Assembly (NCBI GenBank): GCA_005774595.1
Contig: VAUM01000032.1
Span: forward strand, 1 to 10,942
Source: Actinomycetota bacterium
Lineage (GTDB): Bacteria; Actinomycetota; Coriobacteriia; Anaerosomatales; D1FN1-002
Length of the DNA: 10,942 bases
Reading direction: 5' to 3'
The notes beneath the pieces were generated by a model, which saw nothing but the letters and a program-made list of their open reading frames with translations, ran no database searches and had not been told where the DNA came from. A program made the translations under genes and the position numbers. Below are positions 1 to 9,793 of the stretch, piece by piece (positions within the stretch are counted from its first letter, which is position 1; every line of letters starts with the position of its first letter).

Positions 1-118
1 GTGCGGCGACCTCGGCCCCGGGCTTCGCGGCGACCTTCTTCGGCGCTGGCGCCTTCGCAGGCGCCGCCTTCTTCTCGAGAACTGCCGGGGTCTCGGTCTT
101 CTTGGCTCTGGACGTCAC
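1..118 (-). CDS. rpoD: Probable primary RNA polymerase sigma factor, N-terminus only (RpoD/SigA)
   Basis: Only the first 39 codons are inside the window; the gene runs off the left edge. It starts with GTG at 118-116, preceded by a GAGG ribosome-binding site 5 nt upstream that overlaps the dnaG stop codon, so only 7 nt separate the two genes and translational coupling is likely. The visible residues begin MTSRAKKTETPAVLEKK and continue as a Lys/Ala/Pro-rich low-complexity stretch. This is what the poorly conserved N-terminal extension of actinobacterial primary sigma factors looks like. None of the conserved sigma regions (1.2 to 4.2) is visible, so the name rests on position: rpoD directly follows dnaG in the macromolecular-synthesis operon of many bacteria. 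An unrelated Lys/Ala-rich protein cannot be excluded from these residues alone. Confidence 0.68.
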   Translation of the reverse strand, partial: MTSRAKKTETPAVLEKKAAPAKAPAPKKVAAKPGAEVAA

Positions 119-125
119 GCTTGCC

Positions 126-2003
126 TCACGATCCGGTGTCCGGCTCGGACTCCTGTCCGGTGCGCCTCAGCTCGAGCAGCTCACGCTGCAACGCGGCCGC
201 CTCGGCGAACAGGCGGTCGCGCGCTTCACGCTCCGTGACGGGGTCGAGCGACTTCATCTCGGCGCGCATCTGCAAGATGCGACGCTCGAGCGCGGTCTCC
301 TTCAGTTTCGACACGATCCCGCGAAATGTTGAGTTTACTTTCCCGTCCGCAAGCCCGTCTACACGCGAGATCCCCGAGAGTGCGTCCGCGGCGAGCGGAT
401 CGCGTGCGCGCACGTGCTCGAGCAGCTCCGCTCCCGTGAGCGCGCCGGCCTCGGCGAGGCACTTCAGCAGGGACACCATCACCGGCGAGGTGATGAGCCC
501 TTCGGCGGCCAGTGACGATGCCCGCGCCCGCAAGGCCGGGAACGTCGCGATCATCCGCAGCGCCTCGCGTGACGCCGCCGATTCGGGCAGCAACTCGGCG
601 GGCGGCGCGGCCGAGACCGCCTCAGGCGCCTCGCCGGGAGCCGCGACGCCCGGTCTCGCTCCGGCCTGCGCCCCGAGGTCCGCCTTCGCTCCCGAGACGG
701 CGCGCCTCACGGTCGCCTCATCCACCAGCAGGCGGTCGGCCACCCGGTTGGCGTAGTCGTGCTCGAGCATCGAACCGCGCACCGCGGCCAGCGCGCCGGC
801 CGTCGAGGCGAGCGCTGCGGACCTGCCCTCGGGCGTGTTCAGATCGTGCGACTCGAGCCTGCGGTCGATGACGAACTGCAGCAGCGGGACCGCCGCGGCG
901 ATGACGGCGCGCATCTCGTCGGCGCCGTGCTCGGTGACCCAGTCGGCCGGGTCCTTCCCGCCGGGGATGAGCGCGACCGCCATGTCGACGCCCGACGCGC
1001 CGGGCGCGGACACCGCCTTCCAGTCCACGAGGTCGGCGGCGCGCAACGCGGCACGCTGGCCGGCGGCGTCGCCGTCGAAGAGGTACACCACGCGCTTGGT
1101 GAACCGGCCGAGCAGCTTGGTGTGCTCGGCGGTGAGCGCCGTGCCGAGCGTGGCGACCACGTTCGTCATCCCCGCCTCGTGCAACGCAATCACGTCGGTA
1201 TATCCCTCCACGACCACCGCCTCGCGCGCGGCGACGATTGCGTTCTTCGCGCGGTCGATGCCATAGAGGTTGCGCGACTTGTGGAACACGGGCGTGTCGC
1301 CGGTGTTGAGGTACTTCGGCTGACCGTCTCCCAGCACGCGGCCGCCGAAGCCGACGGCCTTGCCCACGTGGTCGCGGATCGGGAACATCAGCCGGTCGCG
1401 GAAGCGGTCCTTCACGCGCAGCCGCCCGCCGCGCTCCTCGGGCAGCGCGAGGTTCGCCTCGAGGATCTCGTCGTCTGCGAAGCCCTTCTCGCGAAGGTGG
1501 AGCGTGAGCGCCTCTGCTCCCGGCGCGTACCCGAGGCCGAAGCGCTTCGCGACCTCGATGCCGAATCCACGCGACTTCAGATACGCCCGCGCCTTCGCCG
1601 GGCCGGCCTGCTTCGAGGTGACGAGCACGCGGTGGTAGTACGCGGCGGCCGCATCGCACGCGGCGTGCAGGCGGTCGCGCTTCCCGCGCCCCGGGCCGGT
1701 GCCGCCCTCCTCGCGCACCTCGATGTGGGCGCGTTCGGCGAGCAGGCGCACCGCGTCCGGGAAGTCGAGGTTGTCCGTGCGCATGACGAAGTCGAACACG
1801 CTGCCGCCGGCGCCGCACCCGAAGCAGTGGAACATCTGCGTGGACGGGTCGACCTTGAACGACGCGGTCTTCTCGTTGTGGAACGGGCAGCAGCCCCAGT
1901 ACAGCCGGCCCTTCTGCTTGAGCACCACGGCCTCGCCGACCACACCGAGGATGTCCGTGGCGTCGCGGACGCGCTGGATGTCCTCTTCGGGTATGCGGCC
2001 CAC
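126..2003 (-). CDS. dnaG: DNA primase DnaG
   Basis: Synthesises the RNA primers for lagging-strand DNA replication at the fork, recruited by the replicative helicase. The 625-residue product has the family's three-part layout. The N-terminal CHC2 zinc-binding domain has ligands C39, H42, C60 and C63. The catalytic core has a TOPRIM fold with E266 in EGYTD and D310/D312 in DGDAAG, the metal-binding acidic residues; these numbers are within one of the E. coli enzyme. A divergent C-terminal region after about residue 430 should be the helicase-interaction domain. The frame is open 36 codons further upstream, but I chose the GTG at 2003-2001. It gives the standard MGRIPEEDIQ start and lies 4 nt after a strong AGGAGG site, whereas the upstream extension is Arg/Gly-rich and runs through the 2050-2085 hairpin. 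Length is normal for the family. It is probably co-transcribed with the following sigma-factor gene. Confidence 0.97.
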   Translation of the reverse strand: MGRIPEEDIQRVRDATDILGVVGEAVVLKQKGRLYWGCCPFHNEKTASFKVDPSTQMFHCFGCGAGGSVFDFVMRTDNLDFPDAVRLLAERAHIEVREEGGTGPGRGKRDRLHAACDAAAAYYHRVLVTSKQAGPAKARAYLKSRGFGIEVAKRFGLGYAPGAEALTLHLREKGFADDEILEANLALPEERGGRLRVKDRFRDRLMFPIRDHVGKAVGFGGRVLGDGQPKYLNTGDTPVFHKSRNLYGIDRAKNAIVAAREAVVVEGYTDVIALHEAGMTNVVATLGTALTAEHTKLLGRFTKRVVYLFDGDAAGQRAALRAADLVDWKAVSAPGASGVDMAVALIPGGKDPADWVTEHGADEMRAVIAAAVPLLQFVIDRRLESHDLNTPEGRSAALASTAGALAAVRGSMLEHDYANRVADRLLVDEATVRRAVSGAKADLGAQAGARPGVAAPGEAPEAVSAAPPAELLPESAASREALRMIATFPALRARASSLAAEGLITSPVMVSLLKCLAEAGALTGAELLEHVRARDPLAADALSGISRVDGLADGKVNSTFRGIVSKLKETALERRILQMRAEMKSLDPVTEREARDRLFAEAAALQRELLELRRTGQESEPDTGS

Positions 2004-2049
2004 GACACCTCCTCGTTCGGCGGTACGCCCCTCACGGGCCCCGTAACGC

Positions 2050-2085
2050 GGTGCTCCCGCGAGCGAAGCCGCCCGCGGGAGCACC
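2050..2085 (-). terminator. Strong hairpin between hppA and dnaG
   Basis: A perfect 12-bp inverted repeat (GGTGCTCCCGCG and its complement, 2050-2061 and 2074-2085) surrounds a 12-nt loop that can itself fold into a small GCG/CGC stem. It lies 39 nt after the hppA stop and 46 nt before the dnaG start. On the minus strand it is followed by GCGTTACGGG, with no U-tract. A textbook intrinsic terminator is therefore not shown; U-poor hairpin terminators are reported in high-GC Gram-positives. It could instead be an attenuator, an RNA-processing site or a 3'-end stabiliser. Confidence 0.55.
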
Positions 2086-2124
2086 ATTCTACGCGTACCG
2101 TCCGACGTCACCGTGCCGGGGCGT

Positions 2125-4254
2125 CTACCCCCGAGTGAACAGCGGAGCGAACACCACGGCGATGACGGACATGACCTTGATCAGGATGTTCATCGACGGG
2201 CCGGCGGTGTCCTTGAACGGGTCGCCGACCGTGTCGCCCACGACTGCCGCCTTGTGCGTGTCCGAGCCCTTGCCGCCGAACTCCCCGCCCTCCACGTACT
2301 TCTTCGCGTTGTCCCACGCGCCGCCGGCGTTGGCCATGAAGATGGCCATCAGGAACCCGACGACGAGCACGCCGGCGAGGAAGCCTCCGAGCGCGGACCT
2401 GCTCCACAGGCCCACCGCGATCGGCAGGATGCTCGCGAGCGAGGCCGGGAGCACCATCTGCTTCAGCGCGGCGCCGGTGGCGATGTTCACGCACTTGCCG
2501 TACTCGCCCTCGACGCCCTCGACTCCCTCGCGAAGGCCCTTGATCTCGTGGAACTGCCGGCGGACCTCCTCGATCATCGCCTGGGCGGCGCGACCGACGG
2601 CGTTGATGGCCATCGACGAGAACAGGAACGGGAACATGGCGCCGAGGAACAGGCCGATGATCACGTTGTTGTTCAGGATGTTGATGCCGTCCTTGAGCAG
2701 GCCGACCTTCTCCGCGTAGAGCTGGAAGTACGCGAGTGCGGTCACGGCGGCCGAGGCGATCGCGAAGCCCTTCGCGATGGCCGCCGTCGTGTTGCCGACC
2801 GAGTCGAGCGAGTCGGTGATGGCGCGGACCTCGGGGCCCTGGCCGCTCATCTCGGAGATGCCGCCCGCGTTGTCCGCGATCGGGCCGTAGGCGTCGACCG
2901 CGACGACGATGCCCGTGGTGGCGAGCATTCCGATGGCCGACAGGCCGACGGCGAAGATGCCGCCGCCGTCAGGCATGGCCCAGTTGCCGGCCCAGTAGGA
3001 GACGCCCATCGCGATGACCAGGAAGATGATCGACACGCCGGTGGACTGCATGCCGGTCGCCAGTCCGGAGAGGATGACGGTCGCCGGACCGGTGGTGCCG
3101 GACTCGGCGATCTGCTTGACGGCCTTGTACGTGTCCGACGTGTAGATCTCGGACGCCTGGCCGATCGCCATGCCGGCCGCCAGACCGATGAAGATGGCGA
3201 CGAAGAAGCCGAGCGGGTTGCTGACGACGTGCACACCGAACGTGGTCCCGGCGGGCACGAGCCACATGACGAGGAAGTAGCACGCGGCCAGTGTCAGGAC
3301 CGCCGCGCCATACGTCCCGGTCGAGAGCGCGCGCGCCGGGTGCCCGCCTGCCTTGCCGCGCACGAACGCCGTCGCGATAGCGGAGCAGACCATGCCGACG
3401 GCCGCGATGAGCACCGGCAGCAGCGCGCCTCGGAAGCCCAAGTACAGAGCGCCGAGCGCGAGCGGCGCGACGATCGCGCCGACGTACGACTCGTACAGGT
3501 CGGCGCCCATGCCGGCGACGTCGCCCACGTTGTCGCCCACGTTGTCGGCGATGACGGCCGGGTTGCGCGGGTCGTCCTCGGGGATACCGGCCTCGACCTT
3601 GCCCACGAGGTCGGCGCCCACGTCGGCGGCCTTGGTGTAGATGCCGCCACCGACGCGCGCGAACAGCGCGATCGTCGAAGCCCCGAGCCCGAAGCCGGGG
3701 ATGACGTCGGAGAAGATGGTCATGGCCGGGATGGCCATACCGAACACGTCCCACGTGGCCCCGTCGACGATCGACAGGTCCTTCACGAGGCCCGTCGCGT
3801 AGAGAAAGACGATGAAGCACAGGGACACGCCGAGGAGACCCAGTCCCGCAACGGTCAGACCCATGACGGCGCCGCCGCGGAACGCGACCTCGAGGGCCAT
3901 CGGCATGCCCTTCGTCGCGGCTTGGGTGGTGCGGGAGTTCGCGCGCGTCGCGATCGTCAGGCCGATGAACCCGGCGGTACCGGAGAACACCGCGCCGACC
4001 AGGTAGGCGATGCCCATGATCACGCCGCCGCTCGCCCTCAGGAAGACGCTCATGGCGATGGCGATGGCCACGAGGACGACGGCCACCGTCCGGTACTCCC
4101 GGGTGAGGAACGCCAGCGCGCCCTCCTGGATGTGCTTGGAGATGCGCTGCATCTTCGCCGAGCCCGGATCCTGCTTGAGCACCCACATCGCGTAGTACGC
4201 GGCGGTGCCCAGACCGACCAGTGCACACAAGGCCGCAACCAGCACGTACGTCAT
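2125..4254 (-). CDS. hppA: K+-dependent membrane-bound ion-pumping pyrophosphatase
   Basis: Couples hydrolysis of cytoplasmic PPi to Pi with outward pumping of H+ and/or Na+ across the membrane. The 709-residue product is normal length, almost entirely hydrophobic helices with the conserved cytoplasmic loops. The substrate/Mg motif DVGADLVGKVE is at 211-221, the acidic DNVGDNVGD run at 237-245, and the C-terminal DTVGDPFKDTAGPS motif at 674-687. At the K+-determining site the sequence is GNTTAAIAKG (487-496). Ala at 491, where K+-independent enzymes have Lys, points to the K+-dependent subfamily. E255 in DLYESYV sits in the ion-gate helix in the place used by Na+-type and some K+-dependent H+ enzymes, so the pumped ion is unresolved. 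The ATG at 4254 follows a GGGGGAG site by a few bases. Inferred role: energy recovery from PPi made by PPDK and by nucleic-acid and protein synthesis. It sits, unusually, between dgt and dnaG. Confidence 0.96.
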   Translation of the reverse strand: MTYVLVAALCALVGLGTAAYYAMWVLKQDPGSAKMQRISKHIQEGALAFLTREYRTVAVVLVAIAIAMSVFLRASGGVIMGIAYLVGAVFSGTAGFIGLTIATRANSRTTQAATKGMPMALEVAFRGGAVMGLTVAGLGLLGVSLCFIVFLYATGLVKDLSIVDGATWDVFGMAIPAMTIFSDVIPGFGLGASTIALFARVGGGIYTKAADVGADLVGKVEAGIPEDDPRNPAVIADNVGDNVGDVAGMGADLYESYVGAIVAPLALGALYLGFRGALLPVLIAAVGMVCSAIATAFVRGKAGGHPARALSTGTYGAAVLTLAACYFLVMWLVPAGTTFGVHVVSNPLGFFVAIFIGLAAGMAIGQASEIYTSDTYKAVKQIAESGTTGPATVILSGLATGMQSTGVSIIFLVIAMGVSYWAGNWAMPDGGGIFAVGLSAIGMLATTGIVVAVDAYGPIADNAGGISEMSGQGPEVRAITDSLDSVGNTTAAIAKGFAIASAAVTALAYFQLYAEKVGLLKDGINILNNNVIIGLFLGAMFPFLFSSMAINAVGRAAQAMIEEVRRQFHEIKGLREGVEGVEGEYGKCVNIATGAALKQMVLPASLASILPIAVGLWSRSALGGFLAGVLVVGFLMAIFMANAGGAWDNAKKYVEGGEFGGKGSDTHKAAVVGDTVGDPFKDTAGPSMNILIKVMSVIAVVFAPLFTRG

Positions 4255-4550
4255 AGCCACTCCCCCTCGTCCATCCCTTGGCGGGACTCCGTCTCCCCGG
4301 TCCGGGCGCCCAGCGCACCGTACCGCGCCCCGCGACGGTCCGACCACGCGAGGCCGTTGACGTTTCGCACTACTCTAGCCAAAGCCTTCCATGCGGGCAA
4401 CGCGCTCGACGCGCTCGGAACGCCTCTCGCGCCTCCCGTTCCGGTCACGATTCGACGCCGCCGCCGAGCCTCCTGCTCTTTGCCCGGCCGACCGCCCTCG
4501 ACCGCGTCGAGCCGTGGGTCGCGCCCTGCCGTGCGCGCCGGCCACCGGGC
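4255..4550. other. Non-coding gap between dgt and hppA
   Basis: This is 296 nt without a gene I can support. It contains the candidate hppA promoter and the hppA ribosome-binding site. A 65-codon GTG-initiated frame ending in an ATGA overlap with hppA exists, but it has no ribosome-binding site and an unremarkable composition. I see no convincing terminator after dgt. The gap implies that hppA is transcribed at least partly independently of ppdK-dgt. Confidence 0.5.
4372..4400 (-). promoter_or_regulatory. Candidate sigma70-type promoter of hppA
   Basis: On the minus strand a -35-like TTGCCC (4400-4395) is separated by 17 nt from a -10-like TAGAGT (4377-4372), each matching consensus at 4 of 6 positions. 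It falls in the most AT-rich part of the dgt-hppA gap, and would give a leader of roughly 110 nt before the hppA ATG. This is a pattern match only. Confidence 0.35.
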
Positions 4551-5597
4551 TCAGATCATCCACGCCTTGGGGAGGAAGAGCTCCTTGTACGTGGTGAGCG
4601 CGTAGCGGTCCGTCATCCCCGCGACGTAGTCGGTCACGCGCTGCCAGAGCGGCTCCTCGGGGTGCGCGACGTACTCGGCGGGCATCTGCTCGGGATGCTC
4701 GAGGTAGTGCATGAAGAGGTGCTTGACCACCTCGCGGGCCTTCGGCTCCTCGGCCTTGGCGTCCGGCGAGGTGTACACCGCGTCCCACAGGTACCGTTCC
4801 AGGCACTTCATCGCCGAGAGGACCTCGTCCGACATGCGGATGCCGTCGAGGTCCGCGCTCATGACGGTGAGGTCCTGCACCATCGTGCCGATGCGTTCGA
4901 CGTGCGTGGCGCCCAGCACGCGGCGCGCCTCCTCGGGAAGGTCCTCGTCGCTGATGACGCCGGCGCGCACCGCGTCGTCGACGTCGTGGCTGACGTAGGC
5001 GATCTTGTCGGCACGGCGCACGATCGAGCCCTCGAGCGTGGCCGGCTCGGCGGCGTCGCGCGTGTGGCCGCGGATCCCGTCGCGCACCTCCCAGGTGAGG
5101 TTCAGGCCCTTGCCGCCGTACTCGAGCCGCTCGACCACGCGCACCGACTGCTCGTGGTGCTCGAACGCTTGCGGTGCGTCCGCGAATCCGCCGCTGATGT
5201 CGGCGTAGCACTCGGTCAGCGCCGTCTCGCCGGTGTGACCGAACGGCGTGTGGCCGAGGTCGTGACCGAGCGCGATCGCCTCGGTGAGATCCTCGTTGAG
5301 CGCGAGCGAGCGCGCCACCGAGCGCGCGATCTGCGACACCTCGAGCGTGTGCGTCAGGCGCGTGCGGTAGTGGTCGCCCTCGGGCGCCAGGAAGACCTGC
5401 GTCTTGTGCGAGAGGCGCCGGAACGACTTGCAGTGGATGATGCGGTCCCGGTCGCGCATGTACTCCGTGCGGAACGGATCGGGACCCTTCCTCGACGCGT
5501 GCTCGCGCCCGCGCGAGCGCGACGACAGCGCCGCACGATGCGAGAGGCGCTCGACCTCGAGCGCCTCCAGCATCTCGCGTGTGAGCGGCAGGCCCAC
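4551..5597 (-). CDS. dgt: HD-domain deoxyguanosinetriphosphate triphosphohydrolase-like protein
   Basis: Hydrolyses dNTPs (classically dGTP) to the deoxynucleoside and inorganic triphosphate, trimming the dNTP pool. The 348-residue product matches the bacterial dGTPase-like family. It has ALSSRSRGRE near residues 23-32, RDRDRIIHCKSFRRL at 48-62 and KTQVFL at 65-70. The metal-binding HD set is H83 (in LTHTLEV), H112-D113 (in GHDLGHTPFGH) and D197 (in RRADKIAY), with further conserved His in FEHHEQS at 145-151. The start is GTG at 5597-5595, 9 nt after a GGGGAG site that overlaps the ppdK stop. An in-frame ATG eight codons later lacks a good site. The 14-nt distance to ppdK implies co-transcription and probably coupling. 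True substrate preference cannot be read from sequence; members of this group act on several dNTPs, often with allosteric dNTP activation. Confidence 0.93.
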   Translation of the reverse strand: MGLPLTREMLEALEVERLSHRAALSSRSRGREHASRKGPDPFRTEYMRDRDRIIHCKSFRRLSHKTQVFLAPEGDHYRTRLTHTLEVSQIARSVARSLALNEDLTEAIALGHDLGHTPFGHTGETALTECYADISGGFADAPQAFEHHEQSVRVVERLEYGGKGLNLTWEVRDGIRGHTRDAAEPATLEGSIVRRADKIAYVSHDVDDAVRAGVISDEDLPEEARRVLGATHVERIGTMVQDLTVMSADLDGIRMSDEVLSAMKCLERYLWDAVYTSPDAKAEEPKAREVVKHLFMHYLEHPEQMPAEYVAHPEEPLWQRVTDYVAGMTDRYALTTYKELFLPKAWMI

Positions 5598-5611
5598 TTC
5601 GCCGCGCTCCC

Positions 5612-8353
<2,742 letters not shown>

Positions 8354-8395
8354 TGGACTCCCCTTGCGTTGTCTCGCGCGACAGATGCACGCGCT

Positions 8396-8425
8396 ATGGT
8401 AGCGGAACGGCGGCGGTGCGGTCAG
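8396..8425 (-). promoter_or_regulatory. Candidate promoter of ppdK-dgt
   Basis: In the 108-nt serpin-ppdK gap, minus strand, a -35-like CTGACC (8425-8420) and a -10-like TACCAT (8401-8396) are 18 nt apart, each 4 of 6 matches to sigma70 consensus. This leaves a leader of about 35 nt carrying the AAGGGGAG ribosome-binding site. It would let ppdK be expressed apart from the serpin. Pattern match only. Confidence 0.33.
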
Positions 8426-8437
8426 CGTGGCGAGGGC

Positions 8438-8459
8438 GGGCCGTACCGCGGGGCGGCCC
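8438..8459 (-). terminator. Possible GC-rich hairpin after the serpin gene
   Basis: Arms GGGCCG and CGGCCC enclose a 10-nt loop starting 2 nt after the serpin stop codon. The stem is all G/C but only 6 bp, and no U-tract follows on the minus strand. In sequence this GC-rich such a stem may be chance. Confidence 0.25.
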
Positions 8460-8461
8460 TC

Positions 8462-9748
8462 CTACTTCGTCGGGTCGTTGACCGCGCCGAGGAACAGCAT
8501 CGCCCCGCTGCCTTCGTCAACGATCGCGAACAGGTACGGCCGGTCGCAGACGAACTGGATCGGCTCGTTGCCGGGCGCGGCCGATCCGGTCATCATCGCC
8601 GAGACCGTGACGGCAGCCGCCTCGGTGCCCTTCTCGTCCACCTTGACCTTCGTCTTGTGGAGAACGCTCCCGATGTAGATCGGCACGTCGAGGTCCGCCA
8701 TCCCCGTGAAGTCGGCTTCGGCGTCGTCGAACGCATGCGGCATCCCCAGCGCGCTCAGCGGCTCCGCCAGCTCGGTCAGACACTCGGTGTCCAACTTCGG
8801 CAACCCGAGCGCGACCTCGGTCCCGTCCTGCGACATGAGAGTTCTCCGCAGCTCCGAGAAGCCGGTGCCTTGGAGACTCGCGGCCGCATCGCCGAACTGC
8901 ACACCTTCATCGGGTAGCAGGATGTAGTACGCGGAATCGTCCCCTTGGTACGGCAGCTTCGTCGCCTGCAGCACATCGGTCCTGGCGTAGGGCATCCACC
9001 GCGTCGAGTGCATCATCGCGGCGTCCACCTGCGAACCGTCGGCGCGGGTGAACGGCGCATCATAGGTGGACTCGCTCTCGAACGGCTCGACCCACTCTCC
9101 GAGGAAGTAGACGGCGTTCACCAGGTAGAGGATCGACTCCGCCGGAACCTCTTCGACGACCCGGCCGATCATCCCGTGCGTCTCCTTCTTGACCCACCGA
9201 TTGATCTCGCCCTTGACGTCGTCCTTCTCGAAGTCGAGCGTCGTCACTTGCGCGCCGAAGAAATCCCGGTCCGCAGCGAGGAACGGCTCCTTGAACTCCA
9301 CCCCATCCCGCGCCCAGAGCCCGTTCGCGACCTCGAGGACCTGCTTGGAGCTTCGACTGTCGAGTTGCGCGAGGAGCGAGGCCCAGTCCGCATTCGACGC
9401 AGTCGTGCCCATCGACTCGATCCGCAGGACGCGATGCATCTCCGCGGCGGTCTCACCGGCAGCGCCGTTCGCCGTCATCGACAGAGCAGCATGCACCGAA
9501 GCCGGCGATACGACCACGTTCTCACCCGCGCCGTCCGAGGTGGCCATCAGCAGGTCGACACCGAAGTCGTTGATGGCCGCAACGAGCCGCTCGCTGCGCG
9601 GCGTCCCGGCATCGGCCTTCTTCGGACGGGCCGAAGCCACCAAGGTGACTCCGTCCCCTCCCAGCCGTGCGCAGCCTGAGACTGCAACGAGTGCGACCAC
9701 CGCGGACGCAAGGCACACCACGATCGTCGGTCCGATCCGGATCCGCAC
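8462..9748 (-). CDS. Serpin-family serine protease inhibitor, predicted lipoprotein
   Basis: A secreted suicide inhibitor of serine (possibly cysteine) proteases, predicted to be anchored in the outer leaflet of the cytoplasmic membrane. The start is GTG at 9748-9746, 5 nt after AGGGGAG; an ATG ten codons upstream lacks such a site. The 428-residue product opens with a short basic stretch, a hydrophobic helix (about 8-23) and a lipobox VSGC with lipidated C26. Serpin hallmarks follow: SPASVHAAL (81-89), GAAGETAAEM (95-104), NAVYFLGEWVEPF (211-223), LPKLD (316-320), and C-terminal RPYLFAI (403-409) and FLGAVNDP (419-426). The reactive-centre hinge is EKGTEAAAV from E372, with small residues at P15 to P10, the pattern of inhibitory serpins. 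Counting 17 residues puts P1 near G388/S389, with MMT just before. Two Cys (323, 401) in the mature part could pair. GC content is lower than that of neighbours. The target is unknown; a role against host, competitor or own proteases is open. Confidence 0.95.
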   Translation of the reverse strand: MRIRIGPTIVVCLASAVVALVAVSGCARLGGDGVTLVASARPKKADAGTPRSERLVAAINDFGVDLLMATSDGAGENVVVSPASVHAALSMTANGAAGETAAEMHRVLRIESMGTTASNADWASLLAQLDSRSSKQVLEVANGLWARDGVEFKEPFLAADRDFFGAQVTTLDFEKDDVKGEINRWVKKETHGMIGRVVEEVPAESILYLVNAVYFLGEWVEPFESESTYDAPFTRADGSQVDAAMMHSTRWMPYARTDVLQATKLPYQGDDSAYYILLPDEGVQFGDAAASLQGTGFSELRRTLMSQDGTEVALGLPKLDTECLTELAEPLSALGMPHAFDDAEADFTGMADLDVPIYIGSVLHKTKVKVDEKGTEAAAVTVSAMMTGSAAPGNEPIQFVCDRPYLFAIVDEGSGAMLFLGAVNDPTK

Positions 9749-9793
9749 GGGCTCTCCCCTCACGGTGATGCGCCACACGGCGCAGACCGACGG

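Noticed and set aside
2004..2111. A longer DnaG with 36 extra N-terminal residues
   Set aside because: The extension does not resemble DnaG, would read through the 2050-2085 hairpin, and the GTG at 2003 has a strong AGGAGG site and the standard N-terminus.
759..2138. A 459-codon plus-strand frame opposite dnaG
   Set aside because: Antisense shadow of dnaG, with no recognisable motif.
3521..3548. Tandem 12-nt repeat (tcgcccacgttg twice)
   Set aside because: It encodes the conserved DNVGDNVGD active-site motif of membrane pyrophosphatases, so it is a protein-level constraint and not a DNA repeat element.
4251..4448. A 65-codon GTG-initiated minus-strand frame ending in an ATGA overlap with hppA
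   Set aside because: No ribosome-binding site, and the candidate hppA promoter lies inside it. The overlap alone is weak evidence.
2113..4605. An 830-codon plus-strand frame opposite hppA
   Set aside because: The Asp/His/Arg-rich composition is the mirror of GC-biased membrane-protein codons, and the minus strand encodes an unmistakable pyrophosphatase.
9749..9793. Small stem GCGCC-gtgt-GGCGC between the 96-aa gene and the serpin as a terminator
   Set aside because: Only 5 bp with no U-tract, and the following serpin starts within 45 nt, so co-transcription is simpler.
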